A DNA stretch of 50,811 nt from assembly GCA_012519455.1 (NCBI GenBank), contig JAAYQE010000116.1:1-50811 (forward strand), in the 5' to 3' direction. The notes beneath the pieces were generated by a model, which did not search any database, had not been told where the DNA came from, and was given only the letters and a program-made list of their open reading frames with translations. A program made the translations under genes and the position numbers. This document shows, piece by piece, positions 1 to 8,268 of this stretch; positions within the stretch are counted from its first letter, which is position 1, and each line of letters starts with the position of its first letter. The stretch is from Syntrophomonadaceae bacterium. Lineage in GTDB: Bacteria; Bacillota; Ch66; Ch109.

Positions 1-218
1 CGAGCCGCTGCCCCATTCAGGCAGATAGTACCGGAACCCCGAGGACCGGGGATTACGTAGGTTTCAAAGCGTGCGCCATTATTGTTGTTAACGATATGCA
101 CTTGTTCATTAGGCCAAAGATTAGCCGCATCCATCAAATCCTGATCAATCGTAATGCTTCCCACATAATTCAAATCAGCATCTGTAACCGTGACCCGATG
201 AATCTTTGACTTCAACAT
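1..218 (-). CDS. panD: Aspartate 1-decarboxylase PanD (N-terminal part only)
   Basis: PanD makes beta-alanine from aspartate for pantothenate synthesis. The frame opens with an ATG at 218 and leaves the window at base 1, so about 72 of roughly 120 residues are visible. It starts [20 protein letters not shown] and then continues with SITID. The Gly20-Ser21 pair matches the self-cleavage site (Gly24-Ser25 in E. coli) that creates the pyruvoyl cofactor, and the [11 protein letters not shown] and [12 protein letters not shown] stretches fit the family. It is the last visible gene of panG-panB-panC-panD and starts 17 bases after the panC stop, so cotranscription is expected. Identity is secure; the C-terminus cannot be judged. 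Confidence 0.93.
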   Translation of the reverse strand, partial: MLKSKIHRVTVTDADLNYVGSITIDQDLMDAANLWPNEQVHIVNNNNGARFETYVIPGPRGSGTICLNGAAA

Positions 219-235
219 AGTCCGAAACACTGGGA

Positions 236-1084
236 CTACACCTCCACTATCCGGTTATCTATAAGTCTAGTTTGACCAAAAAACACAGCCAGGGCAATCA
301 GAGTCCGACCTTGCAGAACCTCTGACGGTTGGAGATCTTCGGCTCTAACCACTTCTATATAATCAATCCTGGCCAATGGCTCCTCTTTAATCTGCTTTTC
401 GATAGTCTCCTGCAATACCTTGGCGTTTCTCTCGCCAGCAGTTACTAATTGTTCAGCCTGATTCAAAGACCGATATAAGACCAGAGCTGCCTCACGCTCC
501 GCAGGATTCAAATATACGTTACGTGAACTTAAAGCTAACCCATCCGCTTCCCGAATAATAGGCGCTACTACTATTTGCAGAGGCAGGTTTAAATCACGAA
601 CCATGCGTTGAATAACGACTGCCTGCTGGGCGTCTTTTTGTCCAAAAACAGCTACGTCCGGTTGGACTATGTTGAAGAGTTTGGTTACTACCGTAGTAAC
701 CCCCCTGAAATGTCCCGGCCGCGACCTTCCACACAGGCCTTCAGTAGTTTTTTCTACGTCTACATAACTATAATATCCTCCCGAAGGATACATCTCCGAT
801 ACTGCCGGGGCAAATATCGCCGCTACTCCGGCCTGTTCTGCCAGTTCGGAATCCCGTGTTAAATCCCGGGGATAATCCTCAAAATCTTCACCTACGCCAA
901 ATTGCAGAGGATTGACAAAAATACTCATTACTACTACATCACAAGATTTTAAAGCTTCCCGTACTAGACTTAGATGCCCGGCATGTAAATACCCCATTGT
1001 CGGAACCAAGCCGATACGTTTGCCACTTAACTTTTGTTCCTGTACAAATTCACGCATTCGGCTAATTCCTCTTATTACTTCCAC
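236..1084 (-). CDS. panC: Pantothenate synthetase PanC
   Basis: PanC is the ATP-dependent ligase joining pantoate and beta-alanine, a cytoplasmic enzyme. The 282-residue length is normal. The family's ATP-binding signature is present near residues 29-38 ([10 protein letters not shown]), followed by the FVNPLQFG segment, the [10 protein letters not shown] segment and the LALSSRN substrate loop. The start codon is GTG at 1084; an ATG ten codons in would remove the first strand. It lies between panB and panD in a same-strand operon with short gaps. Nothing unusual was seen. Confidence 0.96.
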   Translation of the reverse strand: MEVIRGISRMREFVQEQKLSGKRIGLVPTMGYLHAGHLSLVREALKSCDVVVMSIFVNPLQFGVGEDFEDYPRDLTRDSELAEQAGVAAIFAPAVSEMYPSGGYYSYVDVEKTTEGLCGRSRPGHFRGVTTVVTKLFNIVQPDVAVFGQKDAQQAVVIQRMVRDLNLPLQIVVAPIIREADGLALSSRNVYLNPAEREAALVLYRSLNQAEQLVTAGERNAKVLQETIEKQIKEEPLARIDYIEVVRAEDLQPSEVLQGRTLIALAVFFGQTRLIDNRIVEV

Positions 1085-1136
1085 CCCTCTGCCTCCTCAA
1101 CTAGCTCAATTTAGGCCTCCAATAAGCCCCTCAAGT

Positions 1137-1967
1137 TTAATATAATTTTTCTAAAACGTCTTCTTTAATAGTATAACAATGTTCTTCCGCTGGGAAAGTG
1201 CCTTTTTCTACATCTTCTTTATAGGCTTTGAAAGCCTCTTTCATGATCTCGCCAATCTGGGCATACTGCCGTACAAATTTAGGCACATGACCACCAAAAA
1301 GTCCTACCATGTCGTGATTTACCAGTACCTGACCGTCACAATCAGGTCCTGCTCCAATACCAATCGTCGGAATGGATACTTCTTGGGTAACCTTTTTCGC
1401 CAACGGCGCCGGGACACATTCCAAGACTACCGCAAACGCTCCCGCCTCCTCTAGAGCTTTAGCGTCAGCAATTAGTTGCTGGGCCGTCTCCACGTCTTTT
1501 CCCTGCACCCTAAATCCACCTAGTTGATGGACCGCCTGAGGTGTAAGGCCAATATGTCCCATTACCGGTATACCGGCCTCCGTTAAAGCGCGAACTACAG
1601 CTACCCTCTCCTGACCGCCTTCCAATTTAACGGCCTGGGCTCCAGCCTCTTGCATAAACCGTCCCGCATTGCGAAGGCCTTCCTCAACCGAAAGATGATA
1701 AGAAAGAAACGGCATATCCCCGACTACCATGGTGTTCCTGGCTGCCCGCGTAACCGCCCGGGTATGGTGGATCATTTCGTCCATAGTTACAAAAAGGGTA
1801 GTTTCATAGCCTAGCACTACATTGCCTAGCGAATCCCCGACTAAAATGATATCAATTCCTACTTCATCCATCATTCTAGCGGTAGGAAAGTCGTAAGCTG
1901 TTAACATGGTAATCTTTTGACCATTGCGTTTCTTTTCCTTAAGCGATACGGTAGTTGCTCGTGCCAT
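1137..1967 (-). CDS. panB: 3-methyl-2-oxobutanoate hydroxymethyltransferase PanB
   Basis: PanB transfers a hydroxymethyl group from methylene-tetrahydrofolate to ketoisovalerate to give ketopantoate, the first committed step to pantothenate. The family segments are clear: MLTAYDFPTA, the metal-binding ILVGDSLGNVVLG loop, VVGDMPFLSY, AVKLEGG, PVMGHIGLTPQ and IGIGAGPDCDGQVLV. The frame could open at a GTG at 1976, but AGGAG ends eight bases before the ATG at 1967, so I start there (MARATTV). Second gene of the pan operon. Its folate substrate links it to the folate genes just upstream. Confidence 0.96.
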   Translation of the reverse strand: MARATTVSLKEKKRNGQKITMLTAYDFPTARMMDEVGIDIILVGDSLGNVVLGYETTLFVTMDEMIHHTRAVTRAARNTMVVGDMPFLSYHLSVEEGLRNAGRFMQEAGAQAVKLEGGQERVAVVRALTEAGIPVMGHIGLTPQAVHQLGGFRVQGKDVETAQQLIADAKALEEAGAFAVVLECVPAPLAKKVTQEVSIPTIGIGAGPDCDGQVLVNHDMVGLFGGHVPKFVRQYAQIGEIMKEAFKAYKEDVEKGTFPAEEHCYTIKEDVLEKLY

Positions 1968-2050
1968 TAATTTCACTCCTTACCTCACTTTTACCTTTTA
2001 ACCTCCTAACCCGTCTAAAGCAACCCGAAGCACGGTAATTTAAGTATTCC

Positions 2051-2917
2051 TTAGTGCAGAACCTGTTTTAATTGATTCGCTGTTTCTTGCGAAATACTGC
2101 CCTTTTGTTCCGCTACTTTTACCGTTTGGTACCCTAAATACCGGTACAGCGATACCAGGTTCGGTGCCACCTCCTCCATGGTTGATAAGTGCTGCTGAAT
2201 GGTTGCTAAATCCCCGCGGGCAATCGGCCCGGTTAAAGCCTGAGGGATACCTACTTTTCGAATATTATTTAAGGTCCCTTCAATTAGTGGAAACAGGGAA
2301 TCTATGGATAATTCTTTCGGTATATCCGCTGCCTCCAGCAAACGGCTGCCTAAATCGATTAAAGTAACCAGATAATTTGAAACAACACAAGCCCCGGCAT
2401 GGTACAGGGGCTTGGCCATTTTATCGATAAAAAAATAACGACCTCCCAAGTCTTCGACCAACATAATCGCCGTCTGATATCCGGCGGTATCACCCTCAAT
2501 GCTAAATACCGAGCCGGGTAAAATCTCAATGGCTCTTTCAGTAGTAGCAAAAGATTGTAATGGATGCACCGAGAGACAGACCGCGCCTTTTTCCGCAGCC
2601 GTACACAGTACTTCGCTAGTTAAAGCTCCACTCATGTGGATCACCATTTGCCCTGGTCGGAAACTTCCTTTAACCGCCAGCTCCTGGGCAACGACTTCAA
2701 TCATTCCGTCATTAGTGGTTAAAAAGACTACTTCTGAATGGGATACGACCTCGGACGGAGTCATCGCAGGGACCCCTAATTGCTCCCCTAGCCAACGGCT
2801 CCGTGCGGGATCTCGGTCGGACACCCCGGCTACCTGGTAACCTTGCCTTTGAAGGATGATCGCGATTGCCGAACCAACTACCCCGGTTCCAATAATACCT
2901 ACCGCCGGTTTAATCAC
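2051..2917 (-). CDS. panG: Rossmann-fold/DUF2520 protein, probable alternative ketopantoate reductase (PanG-like)
   Basis: First gene of the pan operon. The N-terminus is an NAD(P)-binding Rossmann fold (VGIIGTGVVGSAIA, residues 6-19), followed by a helical C-terminal half of the DUF2520 type (HPLQSF, GDTAG, AKPLYHAGACVVSNYL). Classical PanE is not visible in this operon. From memory, proteins of this class (PanG in Francisella and some Firmicutes) replace PanE in reducing ketopantoate to pantoate, which would complete panB-panC-panD here. That role is inferred from family and position. GTG start at 2917, with GGGGTGG six bases upstream. A broader dehydrogenase role is the alternative. Confidence 0.75.
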   Translation of the reverse strand: MIKPAVGIIGTGVVGSAIAIILQRQGYQVAGVSDRDPARSRWLGEQLGVPAMTPSEVVSHSEVVFLTTNDGMIEVVAQELAVKGSFRPGQMVIHMSGALTSEVLCTAAEKGAVCLSVHPLQSFATTERAIEILPGSVFSIEGDTAGYQTAIMLVEDLGGRYFFIDKMAKPLYHAGACVVSNYLVTLIDLGSRLLEAADIPKELSIDSLFPLIEGTLNNIRKVGIPQALTGPIARGDLATIQQHLSTMEEVAPNLVSLYRYLGYQTVKVAEQKGSISQETANQLKQVLH

Positions 2918-2991
2918 TTCATTCCACCCCCTGCGGGTTTTAACTTACACTAAAAAACAATTACCCTATTTTTACTATAATTCCTAAAACT

Positions 2992-3028
2992 AACAAATAA
3001 AACCTTCTGGACACAACGTACCAGAAGG
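2992..3028 (-). terminator. Intrinsic terminator in the pan operon leader
   Basis: An eight-base-pair stem (CCTTCTGG pairing with CCAGAAGG) with a ten-base loop is followed on the minus strand by TTTTATTTGTT. It sits after the candidate structured leader and about 75 bases before the panG start. It could therefore be an attenuator for the pan operon as well as the end of folate-operon transcripts. Confidence 0.7.
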
Positions 3029-3108
3029 CTCCATTAAAGGCAAACCTACCTTCCGTCTCGGTCCTCACGGCTACAAGCGGATCTTTGGTTTTGGTTTGTC
3101 ACGGGTCC
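3029..3108 (-). ncRNA. Candidate structured leader RNA of the pan operon
   Basis: Just downstream of a TATAAT box the minus-strand RNA would begin near GGACCCGUGACAAACC. CAAACC can pair with GGUUUG about 50 bases later, and CCGU with ACGG encloses the loop GAGGACCGAG. The intrinsic terminator at 2992-3028 follows at once. Promoter, compact fold, terminator and then panG is the usual layout of a riboswitch or attenuator. The published pan RNA motif occurs before panB/C/D operons and is one candidate, but I cannot confirm its consensus here. Confidence 0.4.
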
Positions 3109-3113
3109 TAACT

Positions 3114-3119
3114 ATTATA
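3114..3119 (-). promoter_or_regulatory. Probable -10 box for the pan operon
   Basis: TATAAT on the minus strand, placed so that transcription would start around 3107, right before the candidate leader RNA. No convincing TTGACA-like -35 was found at 16-18 bp. Instead, the recurrent AGGATT/CGTCGAA element ends 20 bases upstream of it. Confidence 0.45.
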
Positions 3120-3139
3120 ATTAAACGTTAAACCATTTA

Positions 3140-3163
3140 TTCGACGAAATCACTTAAAATCCT
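3140..3163 (-). repeat. Recurrent 24-bp element AGGATT-N11-CGTCGAA (copy C)
   Basis: One of seven intergenic copies in this window of AGGA(W/C)(W)-N11-NNNCGAA with identical 11-base spacing, oriented like the downstream gene. This copy overlaps the folK stop codon and lies just upstream of the pan operon -10 box. Confidence 0.6.
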
Positions 3164-4199
3164 GCGTGATCATCATTATATCATCATTGCGGTCCATTTT
3201 AGCATGGCTTGGCCATTTAGACAACAGGTTAGTTTTTAAATTTGCCAATTTAGCGATAACTTCCGGCAAAAAACTACCTTGGGGCAATCTTAAATTCGGT
3301 GCAATTTCCGCCAGGGGCACCAGGACAAAATCTCTAACCTCCAAGTAAGGGTGGGGTACGATTAAATCTGGTTCTTCAATAATTTGATCGCCAAAAAGCA
3401 ATAAATCAAGATCTACCGTTCTTGGTCCCCAGGAAATTTCTCGTTTTCGTCCCAATTGATTTTCAATGGCTTTTAGGGTTTGATACAGTTTTGGTGCCGA
3501 ATATATGGTATCTACCCGGGCAACGGCATTAATAAAAAGCCCCTGCGCTTGATATCCAACCGGTTTAGTCTCATAAAAAGAAGATACCTTTACGACCCGC
3601 AAACCGGGATGAGCGGCCAATAAACCTAGCGCCTGCCAAAGATACGCTTCCCGGTCCCCTAAATTCGATCCCAGGCCTATATAAGCCGGTGTCCATTCTG
3701 ATAACTCTTCTTTTTCCCTGGCATTAGAGGCTGCCATACTTATGCCTTTTTCCGCTTCCGGGTCAGAAAAATTCGTCGGTACCTCAACTGTTTCTCGCCG
3801 GCGGTATATTTCTACCCCCGCCCAGTTCAAAGGCCCGGGAAGGGAAACTTCTGGTTTCCGCACCCGGATGGTTACACCGGTTACCGAATATTTATTTAGC
3901 AAACTACTCGCTAGGCGTTCGGCTAAGGTTTCCAATAACCGGTACTGCTGTTCTTCGACGATTTCTCGAATATCTTGGTAGACCTGCCGGTAATCAATCG
4001 TCTCTTGGATATCGTCGGTCCGTATCGCTTTCTCTGGAGGGCAAAAATATAGTTCCACATCAACCTCAAAAGACTGCCCCTGAGATCTTTCCTCCGGCAG
4101 CAGGCCGTGGTAAGCAAAAAAACGCATTCCCTGCAAACAAATGCAATCTTCTAGTCTTAAACTTTTAGGAGTAAGTGGATCCTTAAAAACTTCTATAAT
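3150..4199 (-). CDS. folBK: Dihydroneopterin aldolase / HPPK fusion (FolB-FolK), probable ATT start
   Basis: A bifunctional folate enzyme. The FolB half (GMRFFAYHGLLPEE, ETIDYRQVY, LLETLAERLA) cleaves dihydroneopterin. The FolK half (IGLGSNLGDR, GPRTVDLDLLLFG, VPHPYLEVRDFVLVPLAEI) pyrophosphorylates the product. A low-complexity linker of about 35 residues joins them. The first usable standard start, TTG at 4136, would cut off the first beta strand (DCICLQGM) and has no ribosome site. The reading frame stays open upstream to an ATT at 4199, seven bases after GAGGTG, so ATT is my preferred start; it adds 21 residues to the frame that begins at TTG. folP ends 19 bases upstream, so translation is probably coupled. 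Confidence 0.9.
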   Translation of the reverse strand: MIEVFKDPLTPKSLRLEDCICLQGMRFFAYHGLLPEERSQGQSFEVDVELYFCPPEKAIRTDDIQETIDYRQVYQDIREIVEEQQYRLLETLAERLASSLLNKYSVTGVTIRVRKPEVSLPGPLNWAGVEIYRRRETVEVPTNFSDPEAEKGISMAASNAREKEELSEWTPAYIGLGSNLGDREAYLWQALGLLAAHPGLRVVKVSSFYETKPVGYQAQGLFINAVARVDTIYSAPKLYQTLKAIENQLGRKREISWGPRTVDLDLLLFGDQIIEEPDLIVPHPYLEVRDFVLVPLAEIAPNLRLPQGSFLPEVIAKLANLKTNLLSKWPSHAKMDRNDDIMMITQDFK

Positions 4200-4218
4200 T
4201 GCTCCCCACCTCGATTTA

Positions 4219-5451
4219 TCAATTTATTTGATCTTTGGCCTTTCGGCCCGGTCCAACCGATGAAAAACGGACCATCGCATCCGTCATCTGCACTGCAAGG
4301 GCCATTGATCGTACATCGTGTACTCGAACCAGATCAGCCCCTCCGTTTATACCCAGCACCACGGTAGCGATTGTTCCTTCTAAACGCTGCACCACCGGCA
4401 CCTTTAATACCTGGCCAATCATGGATTTGCGCGACGTTCCAATTAGTATAGGTTTGCCTAGACTCCTAATCTCCGCTAGACGCTGCATAACTTCTAAATT
4501 ATGTTCCAACGTCTTCCCGAATCCGATCCCGGGATCCAAAATAATATTTTGGGGATCGATTCCGGCTTGGTCAGCTAAAGCCAAACTATAACCCAAATCT
4601 TGTACAATTTCGGCCATTAAATCCTGGTAATGCGGCTGCTCCCGGTTATGCATCACAACTACCGGCACCCCATATTGAGCGATTACTTGGGCCATTTCTG
4701 GATCGGCCCTCAAACCCCAAATATCGTTAATCATCCCTACACCCAAATCTAATGCCTTTCGAGCAACTTCTACTTTGTAGGTATCCAAAGAAATCGGTAC
4801 CGATAATTCCCGAAGTAATAACGGTAAAACTGGCGCCAATCGCGCCCACTCTTCTTCGGCAGTAACTAATTGCGCTCCCGGCCGGGTAGACTCAGCTCCC
4901 ACATCAATAAGATCGGCACCATCCTCGACTAATTGCCGGGCCCGGGCTAACGCTACCTCAGGCTGGTTAAACTGGCCCCCATCCGAAAAAGAATCCGGGG
5001 TTAAGTTTAAAATACCCATTATTAAAGTGCGTTGCCCCAATGGCAACTGGTACGCTCCGCACTTTAAACCCGGCGAGGGCTCGAGTCCTTCTGCGGTCCC
5101 TAAGATTGCTTCCAATTCTACCGCTAATCCCTTTAACCCAAAAGGCTGCTGCCGCAGGCGATGCAGTACCTGCCGATACTGTTGCAGGGTACCCATTAAC
5201 AGTACATCCGTCATTTCCGTTCGAGCTACGATTACCGCCCGATTAATGGCGGCTTCTCCGCCCCGGGCCAACATTTCTTGTTTTAAGATTAAGGCCGCCG
5301 GTGTAGATACGTTTTTAACGTAGATTACCCGGTGGACCGCTTTGGGGGACATAATCTCCACCGCCGCCTGATCCGGACCTATCCGACGAATTAATTCCTG
5401 GGCCTCTACTTCATTGCGAATTGGAATAATTCGCATCCTACCAGTTATCAC
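4219..5451 (-). CDS. folP: Dihydropteroate synthase FolP with N-terminal extension
   Basis: DHPS condenses the FolK product with p-aminobenzoate. The TIM-barrel signatures start near residue 145: IMGILNLTPDSFSDGG, DLIDVGAESTRPG, SLDTYK, INDIWG, VVVMHN, DPGIGFGKTLEHN, IGTSRKSMIG and a C-terminal RVHDV. The protein has 410 residues against about 270-280 for typical DHPS. The additional roughly 140 N-terminal residues do not belong to the barrel; as I recall, such an extension is common in clostridial DHPS and its function is unclear. GTG start at 5451. Sulfonamide-target residues look ordinary. Confidence 0.95.
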   Translation of the reverse strand: MITGRMRIIPIRNEVEAQELIRRIGPDQAAVEIMSPKAVHRVIYVKNVSTPAALILKQEMLARGGEAAINRAVIVARTEMTDVLLMGTLQQYRQVLHRLRQQPFGLKGLAVELEAILGTAEGLEPSPGLKCGAYQLPLGQRTLIMGILNLTPDSFSDGGQFNQPEVALARARQLVEDGADLIDVGAESTRPGAQLVTAEEEWARLAPVLPLLLRELSVPISLDTYKVEVARKALDLGVGMINDIWGLRADPEMAQVIAQYGVPVVVMHNREQPHYQDLMAEIVQDLGYSLALADQAGIDPQNIILDPGIGFGKTLEHNLEVMQRLAEIRSLGKPILIGTSRKSMIGQVLKVPVVQRLEGTIATVVLGINGGADLVRVHDVRSMALAVQMTDAMVRFSSVGPGRKAKDQIN

Positions 5452-5484
5452 CTTTTACCCCCATCCTATCGTAAACAAAATTGC

Positions 5485-5519
5485 TAAAATCCGGCCCTTG
5501 CTAAAGCAGCCGGATTTTA
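5485..5519 (-). terminator. Intrinsic terminator after fhs
   Basis: An eleven-base-pair stem (TAAAATCCGGC with GCCGGATTTTA) in the gap between fhs and folP. On the minus strand it is followed by GCAATTTTGTTT. It separates the one-carbon gene from the folate operon. Confidence 0.75.
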
Positions 5520-5576
5520 ATGCTAATCTAGACCATTTACAGAAGCCAACGTAATCCATCCATAAAAAAACTATGT

Positions 5577-7244
5577 CTAAAACAAGCCGGTAATTCTTCC
5601 CTGCTCATCAAGGTCAATGTCCATAGCTGCGGGACGTTTAGGTAAACCAGGCATGGTCATTATGTTACCGGTTATCGGTATAATAAACCCGGCTCCGGTG
5701 GCCAGACGTACTTCCCTGACCGTAACCGAGAAATCAGTTGGTCTTCCTTTTATACTGGGGTCATCAGACAGGGAAGATTGGGTTTTAGCCATACATACTG
5801 GAAGCGCTCCGCAACCCATTTCCGTATACCGCATCAAAGCATTATCCGCTTCTCGGGTGTACTGCACCCCGGCGGCCCCATAAATCTCCCGACAAATAAT
5901 TTCGATTTTATCTTTTAGAGGCCATTCTAGAGGGTATAGATATTTAAACTGATTCGGTTTAGCACATGCCTCTATAACTTTTTCCGCTAACTCTATACCA
6001 CCGGCTCCCCCTTGACCCCAGACCTCCGAAACCGCTGTCTCTACCCCCAGAGCCCGTGTATAATCGGCTACCAGCTGCAGTTCAGCTTCGGTATCGGTTG
6101 GAAAACGGTTCACCGATACAACCGCTGGCACCCCAAAGCGGGCTATATTCTCCAGGTGCTTTTCCAGGTTAGCCAAACCTTTTTGTAAAGCCGGCAAATT
6201 AGGTTCCCCTAGCTGCGCCAGGGCAACTCCCCCATGCAGTTTCAACCCGCGAATGGAGGCTACAAGGACCACGGCATTCGGCTTTAAGCCCCCGATACGA
6301 CATTTTAAATTAAAAAACTTCTCCGCTCCTAAATCTGCACCGAAACCAGCTTCGGTAATCAAGTATTCGCCCAATTTCAACCCCATCCGGGTTGCGATTA
6401 GACTATTACAACCATGTGCGATATTAGCAAACGGCCCTCCGTGAACCAAAGCCGGGGTATTCTCTATAGTTTGAACCAGATTAGGTTTGATCGCCTCCTT
6501 CATTAGTAGCGCCATGGCCCCGGTTGCCCCTAAATCACCAGCAGTTACCGGTTGTCCCTTATCCGTATAGCCCACGATAATACTGGCCATTCGTGCTTTT
6601 AAATCCATTAAATCATTGGCCAGACATAAACAAGCCATTATTTCAGAGGCTACGGTAATATCAAACCCTGATTCACGTGGTATCCCATCCATCCGACCGC
6701 CCAGGCCCAAAACTACGTTGCGCAGGGCGCGGTCATTCATATCCACAACTCTTCGCCAAACTACCTGACGCGGATCTAGATACAGAGGATTTCCCTGGTG
6801 TAGACTATTATCCAGCATCGCCGCCAACAGATTATGGGCCGTACCAACGGCATGAATATCACCAGTAAAATGGAGATTAATATCTTCCATAGGCACTACC
6901 TGAGCGTAGCCCCCACCGGCGGCTCCTCCTTTGATGCCAAAACTAGGGCCCAAGGAAGGTTCCCGCAAGGCAACAACCGCCTTTTTCCCCAAACGGTATA
7001 ACGCTTGTCCCAAGCCTACCGTATTCGTTGTTTTTCCTTCGCCAGCTGGGGTCGGGGTCATGGCCGTAACTAAAACCAATTTGCCTTCTTGCTGCCCCAC
7101 TAGGCGTTTTAATACGGCCGGGGAAATTTTAGCCTTATAGCGGCCATAAAACTCTAAATCATCCTTTTCTAGACCTATTTCACTGGCGATTTCCCAGATG
7201 GGCTTTAGCTGAGCTGATTGCGCAATTTCAATATCGGTTTTCAT
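5577..7244 (-). CDS. fhs: Formate-tetrahydrofolate ligase Fhs
   Basis: Fhs activates formate with ATP and tetrahydrofolate to 10-formyl-THF. It is an entry step of the methyl branch of the Wood-Ljungdahl pathway and also supplies purine synthesis. The length of 555 residues is typical. Signatures seen are the P-loop [11 protein letters not shown] near residues 62-72, [22 protein letters not shown]-type glycine-rich segments near 95-115, DINLHFTGD, and [17 protein letters not shown] start at 7244. It is separated from folP by a terminator. The formate channel gene at 14432 could share its substrate. Presence alone does not prove acetogenesis, because many Clostridia carry fhs. Confidence 0.97.
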   Translation of the reverse strand: MKTDIEIAQSAQLKPIWEIASEIGLEKDDLEFYGRYKAKISPAVLKRLVGQQEGKLVLVTAMTPTPAGEGKTTNTVGLGQALYRLGKKAVVALREPSLGPSFGIKGGAAGGGYAQVVPMEDINLHFTGDIHAVGTAHNLLAAMLDNSLHQGNPLYLDPRQVVWRRVVDMNDRALRNVVLGLGGRMDGIPRESGFDITVASEIMACLCLANDLMDLKARMASIIVGYTDKGQPVTAGDLGATGAMALLMKEAIKPNLVQTIENTPALVHGGPFANIAHGCNSLIATRMGLKLGEYLITEAGFGADLGAEKFFNLKCRIGGLKPNAVVLVASIRGLKLHGGVALAQLGEPNLPALQKGLANLEKHLENIARFGVPAVVSVNRFPTDTEAELQLVADYTRALGVETAVSEVWGQGGAGGIELAEKVIEACAKPNQFKYLYPLEWPLKDKIEIICREIYGAAGVQYTREADNALMRYTEMGCGALPVCMAKTQSSLSDDPSIKGRPTDFSVTVREVRLATGAGFIIPITGNIMTMPGLPKRPAAMDIDLDEQGRITGLF

Positions 7245-7274
7245 TGAACTATTTACTCACCCCAAAATCTATAT

Positions 7275-7670
7275 TTATCCTAATTTGCCCCGATTCTTCT
7301 GCATAAATTTATCCATTTGTACGATATATCTTTCATGGGTTCCTTCGCCCACCTTTTCCTGCTCGTCAAAACCCTCCACTTTCAAGACCAGTCGGCGCCC
7401 GTCTACTTCCTGTAATTCAGCCCGAGCAGTAACCGTCATCCCAATTGGCGTGGCAGCGGTATGGTTGATCGCAATCCTTACCCCGACCGTGCAAAATCCT
7501 TCAGGTAAAAACCGGTCTACGGCATTAATCGAGGCCCCTTCCATTAAACCGACTAAAGCCGGCGTAGCAAAAACCGGAACATCCCCGCTGCCGTATTTAA
7601 TCGCGGTATTATCTTCGGTGACCAGCTGTTCCTTTTCTCCACGTAATCCTGGTTGTAGATTAATCTCCAC
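7275..7670 (-). CDS. Hotdog-fold thioesterase, fluoroacetyl-CoA thioesterase (FlK)-like
   Basis: A small single-domain protein of about 131 residues. The stretches VFATPALVGLMEGASINAV, TVGVRIAINHTAATPIG and VTARAELQEVDGRRLVLKV match the FlK-like thioesterase family, with the conserved Thr-Glu and His positions visible. Such proteins hydrolyse acyl-CoA thioesters; the native substrate in Clostridia is unknown to me. The frame opens with TTG at 7694, but a GGGGGG run ends six bases before a GTG at 7670, so I prefer 7670. It lies 30 bases upstream of fhs on the same strand, so the two are probably cotranscribed. Confidence 0.72.
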   Translation of the reverse strand: MEINLQPGLRGEKEQLVTEDNTAIKYGSGDVPVFATPALVGLMEGASINAVDRFLPEGFCTVGVRIAINHTAATPIGMTVTARAELQEVDGRRLVLKVEGFDEQEKVGEGTHERYIVQMDKFMQKNRGKLG

Positions 7671-7740
7671 TTGAATCCCCCCTATTTGGATCAAAATTCA
7701 CCTAAAATTATAACCAACTATTGTCGAAAGAGGAACCCTT

Positions 7741-7772
7741 AAAATAATTAAGGGAGGTGTACCCTCCCTTAA
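7741..7772 (-). terminator. Intrinsic terminator after ndk
   Basis: A ten-base-pair stem (TTAAGGGAGG with CCTCCCTTAA) starts two bases past the ndk stop and is followed on the minus strand by TTATTTT. It would end the ftsH-ndk transcript before the thioesterase-fhs pair. Confidence 0.8.
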
Positions 7773-7773
7773 T

Positions 7774-8223
7774 TTATTCTACTAGCCAGATATCTGTAGG
7801 TCGAGTATAAGCCAAAATTTCTTCTGGTTTAAAGTAGAGCGCTATTTCGCGTTCCGCACTCACTGGGGAATCAGAACCATGAATCACATTGCGTGAAATC
7901 GCTACTGCGAACTGTCCCCGAATCGTACCCGGCAAAGCTTCCGCCGGGTTGGTAGCCCCCATAAGCTCTCTAACCCCTTTTATTACTCCGGGTCCTTCCC
8001 AAACCATGGCTACAACCGGACCGGAAGTGATAAAGTCAACTAATCCGGGAAAAAATGATTTGCCTACATGTTCAGCATAATGTTGTTCCGCCAGCGCTTG
8101 ATCTAGTATTAGCATCTTCAGCGCCACTAATTTAAAACCTTTTTGTTCTAGGTAACCGATAATTTTACCGGTCAGTTGCCGCATTACGCCGTCCGGTTTA
8201 ACCATTACAAAGGTCTTTTCCAC
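7774..8223 (-). CDS. ndk: Nucleoside diphosphate kinase
   Basis: Ndk exchanges gamma-phosphates between nucleoside di- and triphosphates in the cytoplasm. It has the normal 149-residue length. The phospho-histidine is His115 in the signature NVIHGSDS. Other conserved parts are FVMVKPDGV at the N-terminus, [10 protein letters not shown] and [18 protein letters not shown] start at 8223 with AAGGAG upstream. It directly follows ftsH with a 45-base gap and is closed by a strong terminator. Confidence 0.97.
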   Translation of the reverse strand: MEKTFVMVKPDGVMRQLTGKIIGYLEQKGFKLVALKMLILDQALAEQHYAEHVGKSFFPGLVDFITSGPVVAMVWEGPGVIKGVRELMGATNPAEALPGTIRGQFAVAISRNVIHGSDSPVSAEREIALYFKPEEILAYTRPTDIWLVE

Positions 8224-8268
8224 CCGGTAACCTTCTCCTTTCTTAATAAAACGTACTAAAGTTAGATT

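Noticed and set aside
3029-3108. c-di-GMP-I (GEMM) riboswitch before the pan operon
   Set aside because: CAAACC and GGUAGGUUUGCC look similar, but the GNRA hairpin and the GCAAAGCC core in correct order are missing.
7722-7735. TTGTCGAAA near the thioesterase gene as a Spo0A box or recurrent element copy
   Set aside because: No AGGA at the 11-base spacing, and it is on the strand facing no gene; single TGTCGAA sites are expected several times by chance in 50 kb.
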